Shown: positions 6,617 through 8,011 of the stretch, piece by piece
Layout of the letters: every line of letters begins with the position of its first letter
Position numbering within the stretch: position 1 is the stretch's first letter
DNA from: Acidobacteriota bacterium
GTDB taxonomy: Bacteria > Acidobacteriota > Terriglobia > Terriglobales > Acidobacteriaceae
DNA length: 8,011 nt
Assembly: GCA_021778875.1 (NCBI GenBank)
Contig: JAJYBT010000075.1
Span: forward strand, 1 to 8,011
Direction of reading: 5' to 3'
Translations under genes and position numbers: made by a program
The notes under the pieces: model-generated
Told to the model about the DNA's origin: nothing
Seen by the model: the letters and a program-made list of their open reading frames with translations, nothing else
Databases searched by the model: none

Positions 6617-6622
6617 TACACT
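6617..6622 (+). promoter_or_regulatory. Candidate -10 box TACACT for a leaderless HIT mRNA
   Basis: TACACT lies in CCTGTACACTGG (6613-6624), and ATG 6632 follows 9 nt after the box. Transcription would start within a few bases of the start codon. No Shine-Dalgarno is present before that ATG, in keeping with leaderless translation. The same 12 bases occur at 3981-3992. Confidence 0.5.
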
Positions 6623-6631
6623 GGTCCCGTC

Positions 6632-6970
6632 ATGAGTTGCCTCTTCTGCAAAATCATTGAAGGAAGCATCCCCTCGACCGCTATCTACCAGGACGAGCAG
6701 TGCTATGCCTTTGCGGACATCCACCCGCAGGCCCCTGTGCATGTGCTTGTGGCGCCGCGCCAGCACCTGGCGGCAATGGATGAAGCCAGCAGGGAACAGA
6801 GCGTGCTGGTCGGCCACCTGCTCTGGGCCGCGGCGGAAATTGCCCGCGCCAAAGGGCTGGCCAAGGGCTATCGGCTGGTCATCAATACTGGCGCGGACGG
6901 CGGCCAGACCGTCGATCATATCCACGTCCACCTGCTCGGCGGCCGCCCGCTCCACTGGCCTCCGGGATAA
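6632..6970 (+). CDS. HIT (histidine triad) family nucleotide-binding protein, HINT-like
   Basis: The protein has 112 residues, the normal size for a HINT-type protein. It begins MSCLFCKIIEG, with a Cys3-x2-Cys6 pair that in many bacterial HINT proteins helps bind zinc. The middle has YAFADIHPQAPVHVLVAPRQH, and the C-terminal part has the defining H-x-H-x-H triad: His96, His98 and His100 in DHIHVHLLGGR, followed by the usual tryptophan-containing LHWPPG tail. These proteins hydrolyse aminoacyl- or lysyl-AMP and related nucleoside phosphoramidates as cytoplasmic dimers. The open frame extends upstream to about 6461 inside the pyruvyl transferase gene, but family alignment clearly starts at Met 6632. 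It lies 67 bp after the pyruvyl transferase, with its own candidate promoter, so it is probably expressed separately. It ends at a clear terminator. Confidence 0.95.
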   Translation: MSCLFCKIIEGSIPSTAIYQDEQCYAFADIHPQAPVHVLVAPRQHLAAMDEASREQSVLVGHLLWAAAEIARAKGLAKGYRLVINTGADGGQTVDHIHVHLLGGRPLHWPPG

Positions 6971-6983
6971 CTTCAGCGCACAC

Positions 6984-7026
6984 GCAAAGAGCGCCTCCCA
7001 TGGGGAAGCGCCCGTTTTGCTTTTTT
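6984..7026 (+). terminator. Intrinsic terminator after the HIT gene
   Basis: The core stem pairs 6991-6999 with 7003-7011 (one C-A mismatch, 3-nt ATG loop). It is followed by a T-rich run, TTTT GC TTTTTT (7015-7026). An upstream GCAAA (6984-6988) can also pair with TTTGC (7016-7020) across an internal loop, so the structure may also act weakly on the minus strand for the convergent gene ending at 7038. Confidence 0.75.
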
Positions 7027-7037
7027 CCAGCCCGCCG

Positions 7038-7955
7038 TTACACCGGCTGCGGCATGTAATCTTCCTCTTCTTCCAGACCATAGCGGCGCAGCAGGTTGGG
7101 CAGCGTCTGGGAGAAGGCCGAGCGCGGCATCACCGTGTCGCAGCCCGCCTCAATGGCCTTCAGCTTCAGATCCCCCTGCAGGTGGTTGAGGAAGCCGACA
7201 ATCGACGTCGCCTTCTTCAGCTTTGTCTTCAGCTTGGGAATCAGCGTCATCGGCTTGGCGTTCACGTTGTTCAGGTCAAAGACCACCAGCGCCGGACGCT
7301 CGGCTTCGGGAGTATCCGTCAGCCGCGCCACGGCCTCCTTGTCGCCCTTCACAAACTCCACCTTCACGCCAAGCTTGCGCGCCGTCTCCTGAATCTTGGC
7401 CTGGAAAAACAGGTCCTCGATAAAGCAGAAGATGCGCGTGGGCGCGTCTTCACGCACGGGAGCGGCCGTGGCGACCTGGGAAACGTCAGGGTAATAGCTG
7501 CCGTGGCCGTTGCCCGAGGTGGGAATCGTCGAGGCTGGGCCATCGGACACGTTGCCATTCACGGCGCGGTAGCTGTGGTCCATCGGACCCACAAACATCC
7601 TGGGGCCTTTGGAACCGCGCTGCTTGTCCTTGCGCTTGCCCTGCGACGGAGACGAAACGCTGTTGCCCGGCTGCGCGCCCGGCGACGAACCCTTCTGGAA
7701 GAACTTCTTCTTCTTCCGCCCCTGATTCTGCTGGCTTTGGCCCTGCTGGGCTGGGCGGGGCGGATTGACCTGCTGCGCCTGCGGCTGAGGCGAAGACTGC
7801 TGCGCCTGGCCCTGCTGCTGCGGCTGGGCCGCGCCCGGTTGGCTGGATTTATTCTTGCGGCGGCGCCGGCGGCGCCGATGCCCCTGCGACTGCCCCTGGC
7901 CGTTGGCCTGGGCTGGCCCCAGTTCAGACTGGGGCTGCGTCGGTTCTGTCGTCAT
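7038..7955 (-). CDS. Q/P/R-rich disordered protein with C-terminal degenerate CheY-like receiver domain
   Basis: The protein has 305 residues from ATG 7955; an in-frame GTG at 7973 is less likely because AGGAA sits 8 nt before the ATG. Residues 1-170 are low complexity and predicted disordered. They contain a run of seven Arg (27-33) followed by KNK, Gln/Pro-rich repeats (40-79), a Lys cluster (81-84) and KRKDKQRGSK (107-116). Such basic tails usually bind nucleic acid or other polyanions. Residues 173-293 look like a receiver fold: RIFCFIEDLFF with acidic pair Glu180-Asp181, VVFDLNN with Asp227 at the phospho-acceptor place, SIVGFLNHLQ, then AGCDTVMPRSAF, where the usual Lys-Pro is replaced by Pro-Arg. 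The Thr/Ser switch position is also not obvious. It may therefore be a pseudo-receiver that is not switched by ordinary phosphorylation. An acidic EEEED tail closes it. No known gene name applies; function is unknown. Confidence 0.8.
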   Translation of the reverse strand: MTTEPTQPQSELGPAQANGQGQSQGHRRRRRRRKNKSSQPGAAQPQQQGQAQQSSPQPQAQQVNPPRPAQQGQSQQNQGRKKKKFFQKGSSPGAQPGNSVSSPSQGKRKDKQRGSKGPRMFVGPMDHSYRAVNGNVSDGPASTIPTSGNGHGSYYPDVSQVATAAPVREDAPTRIFCFIEDLFFQAKIQETARKLGVKVEFVKGDKEAVARLTDTPEAERPALVVFDLNNVNAKPMTLIPKLKTKLKKATSIVGFLNHLQGDLKLKAIEAGCDTVMPRSAFSQTLPNLLRRYGLEEEEDYMPQPV

Positions 7956-8011
7956 GCGTGCACTTCCTGGCACTTTTCTCTGTGGTGCATTGCCCTGCTG
8001 GATTCAGCCAT
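7952..8011 (-). other. Right-edge leader region or tail of an upstream minus-strand gene
   Basis: Upstream of the receiver-like gene, the minus strand is open from the window edge for 19 codons. It ends at TGA 7954-7952, which overlaps ATG 7955 as ATGA. That layout is typical of coupled operon genes, but the peptide (ending HREKCQEVHA) is too short to recognise and may be plain leader sequence. The Shine-Dalgarno AGGAA of the downstream gene is at 7968-7964. Confidence 0.2.

Noticed and set aside
7740..7880. Low-complexity GC-rich tract resembling a DNA repeat
   Set aside because: It is explained by Gln, Pro and Arg codons of the disordered arm of the receiver-like protein. The units are imperfect and follow the reading frame.
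7958..7973. Inverted repeat GTGC/GCAC flanking the Shine-Dalgarno of the receiver-like gene
   Set aside because: The stem is only 4 bp with an 8-nt loop, so it is too weak to call a regulatory structure.
1..8011. Defence, prophage, CRISPR or insertion-sequence content
   Set aside because: I found no long terminal inverted repeats, spaced direct repeats, transposase, integrase, nuclease or toxin-antitoxin motifs in any plausible gene.

Overview
The window is about 8 kb of GC-rich, tightly packed bacterial chromosome. I see no tRNA, rRNA, CRISPR array, transposase, integrase or phage gene. Gene content, very short intergenic gaps, TACA(C/A)TGG promoter-like boxes and a degenerate receiver-like protein suggest a soil-type Acidobacteriota genome (Acidobacteriaceae-like). 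That placement is inferred from style, not from a marker gene.

Left part, 1-3473: the 3' end of a large (alpha/alpha)6-barrel glycoside hydrolase of the GH63/MGH1 type (+) converges on a minus-strand pair. The pair is a molybdopterin/4Fe-4S oxidoreductase catalytic subunit (719 aa) followed by a small membrane-anchored rhodanese (121 aa). No partner Fe-S or membrane subunit for the oxidoreductase lies in the window.

Middle, 3521-6564: divergent from the oxidoreductase, with 47 bp between the chosen start codons, is an exported NTF2-like/DUF4440 protein. It is followed by a GT-B glycosyltransferase with a TTG start and then, 31 bp later, a polysaccharide pyruvyl transferase family protein. 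The last two look like one transcription unit that builds and decorates a surface glycan.

Right part, 6632-8011: a HIT (histidine triad) nucleotide-binding protein with a probably leaderless mRNA converges, across a good intrinsic terminator, on a minus-strand gene. That gene encodes a 305-aa protein with a long disordered Q/P/R-rich N-terminus joined to a degenerate CheY-like receiver domain. The right edge holds the upstream region of that gene.

Most of the window is ordinary. The items most worth a second look are the N-terminally extended degenerate receiver protein, the 22-bp near-duplicate promoter segments in front of the glycosyltransferase and HIT genes, the orphan oxidoreductase plus rhodanese pair, and the structured leader of the glycosyltransferase gene. 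I found no convincing new multi-gene defence or mobile system.
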